Below, one piece after another: positions 6,496 to 7,762 of a stretch of DNA of 7,762 nucleotides; the first letter of the stretch is position 1, and every line of letters starts with the position of its first letter. The DNA is from an uncultured Fidelibacterota bacterium. Its GTDB lineage: Bacteria; Fidelibacterota; Marinisomatia; SCGC-AAA003-L08; D37C17. Below the pieces are notes generated by a model. The model did not search any database. It was not told the DNA's origin and saw only the letters and a list, made by a program, of their open reading frames with translations. Location: NCBI GenBank assembly GCA_913049525.1, contig CAJWYZ010000066.1:1-7762 (forward strand). Direction: 5' to 3'. The translations under genes were made by a program, and so were the position numbers.

Positions 6496-7045
6496 ATGGA
6501 GTAGTTTTTATATGATAAAACTTCCATCCCTTTACTAATAGTAATCCATACACACATCCCAAAATACAACCAGCCATTACATCTGAGGGATAATGCACAC
6601 CAATATATACTCTTGAAAACATCACAATTCCGGCAACCGTCCAAAATAGTTTACCATATCGATAATAAATTGAAGAAAATACCATTGCTAATCCCGTCAT
6701 ATTAGCAGCATGATTTGAAGGGAAAGAATAATTCCGTCCTTTTTCACCAACCAAATGATTTACTAATTCTGGATCTAACCCTGCCCAAGGTCTGGGTCTG
6801 AGAACGGTTTTTTTAATAAATAATCCGGATTGATCAACAAGAATAATTACAAGGGGAATTAAAATTGCCAATTGCCAACGGTTTTTCTTATCATAAATAA
6901 TAGCAAACAGCCAGGGGATTAACATTAAAGGTATGAAATATTTTGTCTCATCAAACAAAGGCATGATGAAATCAAATACCGGGTTTGATAGATTATTATT
7001 AATAAATAAAAAACAAGCCCGATCTATAGAAAGAAAAAAATCCAA
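6494..7045 (-). CDS. PAP2 superfamily membrane phosphatase
   Basis: Integral-membrane phosphatase of the type-2 phosphatidic acid phosphatase fold, which removes phosphate from lipid phosphates or pyrophosphates (phosphatidic acid, undecaprenyl pyrophosphate or similar). All three active-site motifs are intact, numbered from the chosen start: K78-x6-R85-P86, P109-S-N-H112, and S144-R145-x5-H151-x3-D155. At least four to five hydrophobic spans flank them, for example FIPLMLIPWLFAIIY, LAILIPLVIILV and WTVAGIVMF. The length of 183 residues is typical of small bacterial members. No ATG fits the N-terminus. I chose TTG at 7045, because MDFFLSIDRACFLFINN aligns with usual family starts; TTG at 7093 would add 16 residues and overlap the receptor gene. 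It begins 19 bases after the receptor stop and probably shares its transcript. The lipid substrate cannot be inferred. Confidence 0.9.
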   Translation of the reverse strand: MDFFLSIDRACFLFINNNLSNPVFDFIMPLFDETKYFIPLMLIPWLFAIIYDKKNRWQLAILIPLVIILVDQSGLFIKKTVLRPRPWAGLDPELVNHLVGEKGRNYSFPSNHAANMTGLAMVFSSIYYRYGKLFWTVAGIVMFSRVYIGVHYPSDVMAGCILGCVYGLLLVKGWKFYHIKTTP

Positions 7046-7064
7046 AATAATTGAATTGATTATA

Positions 7065-7762
7065 TCAGAATGTTGATGTAAAACGCATAACAATCTGTCG
7101 TCCCATTATGGCACCACCAACCAACTCTTTGTGTAGATCATTATTTAAATTTAAAGCAGAAAGGTTTAAATCAAGATTTTCTGTAATATGGTAAGTATAA
7201 AATAAATCAATAATATTATAGGGCCCAATAACACCTGCCCAAATACCATCACTCCAAACAAACTTATCCACGTGACGGAAATTTATTATGAAATCACCCA
7301 AGGATGATTTTCCTTTAACGCTGGCATTCCATTTCCATTTTGGTGCATTAATGGGGTCATTCTTTTTGGTGAGTTCATTATAGAACTCGGTGGTTCCATA
7401 CCAGGAAACATTGCCATCAATTATTATATTTTCTGTTAGAAAATGGGTTAAACCAAAATCAAGTCCCTGCATCCATACTTCACCATAATTCATGGGGCTT
7501 AACACTAAATGATAAGGAGCCGATGTTATCCCAATTTGATCTAATTTTTCTCCAGTTACACTGTTAGCGCCCTCTACAGTTTCAATTTCTCTAAGGGCAC
7601 CATATTCAACCCATTCATCTATCCCTGCAGTGATATAGTCTAGTCCATGTCTGTTATATATATATGCTCCAACACCCGACTCTTGATATTTGGGGAATCC
7701 ATCTTCATTTTTCATAACCTCCCAGGGGTGAAAAAAAGCAGTATCTATTACATTGCCGCTTC
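7065..7762 (-). CDS. TonB-dependent outer-membrane receptor, C-terminal part
   Basis: The visible 232 residues continue open to the right window edge, so the N-terminal part (signal, plug and most of the barrel) is missing; the ATG at 7715 is an internal methionine, with the frame running in as ...DTAFFHPWEV before it. The pattern is that of the last strands of a 22-strand TonB-dependent barrel: alternating aromatic/polar strands with short turns, the phrase NAPKWKWNASVKG typical of late strands in these receptors, FRHVDKFVWSDG, then NIIDLFYTYHITENLDLNLSALNLNND and a final strand RQIVMRFTSTF ending in Phe, the usual outer-membrane C-terminal residue recognised by the BAM machinery. The likely role is energised uptake of a large substrate across the outer membrane, not identifiable here. 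There is no type IX secretion tail. PAP2 follows directly downstream. Confidence 0.85.
   Translation of the reverse strand, partial: SGNVIDTAFFHPWEVMKNEDGFPKYQESGVGAYIYNRHGLDYITAGIDEWVEYGALREIETVEGANSVTGEKLDQIGITSAPYHLVLSPMNYGEVWMQGLDFGLTHFLTENIIIDGNVSWYGTTEFYNELTKKNDPINAPKWKWNASVKGKSSLGDFIINFRHVDKFVWSDGIWAGVIGPYNIIDLFYTYHITENLDLNLSALNLNNDLHKELVGGAIMGRQIVMRFTSTF

Noticed and set aside
6435..6644. Minus-strand open frame of 69 codons crossing the terminator
   Set aside because: Out of frame with PAP2 and reads through the terminator hairpin; the PAP2 frame carries all active-site motifs.
7058..7063. TATAAT on the minus strand just before the PAP2 start, a possible promoter -10
   Set aside because: No -35 at a usable distance (nearest TTGTTA is 24 bases away) and a perfect hexamer is expected by chance in such AT-rich sequence.
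1..7762. CRISPR, tRNA, rRNA, insertion-sequence ends, attachment sites
   Set aside because: No regular direct repeats, cloverleaf arms, transposase motifs or terminal inverted repeats seen on either strand.

Overview
This 7.8-kb window is AT-rich bacterial chromosome, densely packed and without RNA genes, mobile elements, CRISPR arrays or any gene-free stretch over 300 bases. The gene content points to the FCB side of the bacterial tree: a GlmU-family protein of the 'alternative GlmU' type, a TonB-dependent outer-membrane receptor, a secreted M23 protein with long beta-rich extensions, and weak use of Shine-Dalgarno sites. Marinimicrobia (SAR406) or a close relative is my best guess. That placement is inference from family resemblance, not a computed result.

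Layout. Minus strand, 1-3855: a four-gene run read right to left. It holds a secreted M23 metallopeptidase (1618-3855), cytidine deaminase cdd (1201-1572), uridine kinase udk (563-1201) and thymidine kinase tdk (1-556, its last few residues beyond the left edge). Plus strand, 3868-6461: a second run with a half-length GT9-like protein, a GlmU-like left-handed beta-helix protein, a small zinc-ribbon protein with an acidic tail, and a DUF3467 protein. It ends at a strong terminator (6465-6495). Minus strand, 6494-7762: a lipid-phosphatase-like PAP2 protein downstream of the C-terminal part of a TonB-dependent receptor whose 5' part lies beyond the right edge.

How the genes work together. cdd, udk and tdk form a compact pyrimidine-nucleoside salvage set: cytidine is deaminated to uridine, uridine is phosphorylated to UMP, and thymidine/deoxyuridine is phosphorylated to dTMP/dUMP. 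The cdd/udk junction is a one-base stop-start overlap, and only 6 bases separate udk from tdk. The GT9-like and GlmU-like genes overlap by 4 bases and probably act together on envelope sugars, though neither can be given a firm reaction. The zinc-ribbon/DUF3467 pair is the only part of the window with clear Shine-Dalgarno sites and has no known function; it is the best place to look for something new. I do not see an obvious undescribed defence or mobile system here.
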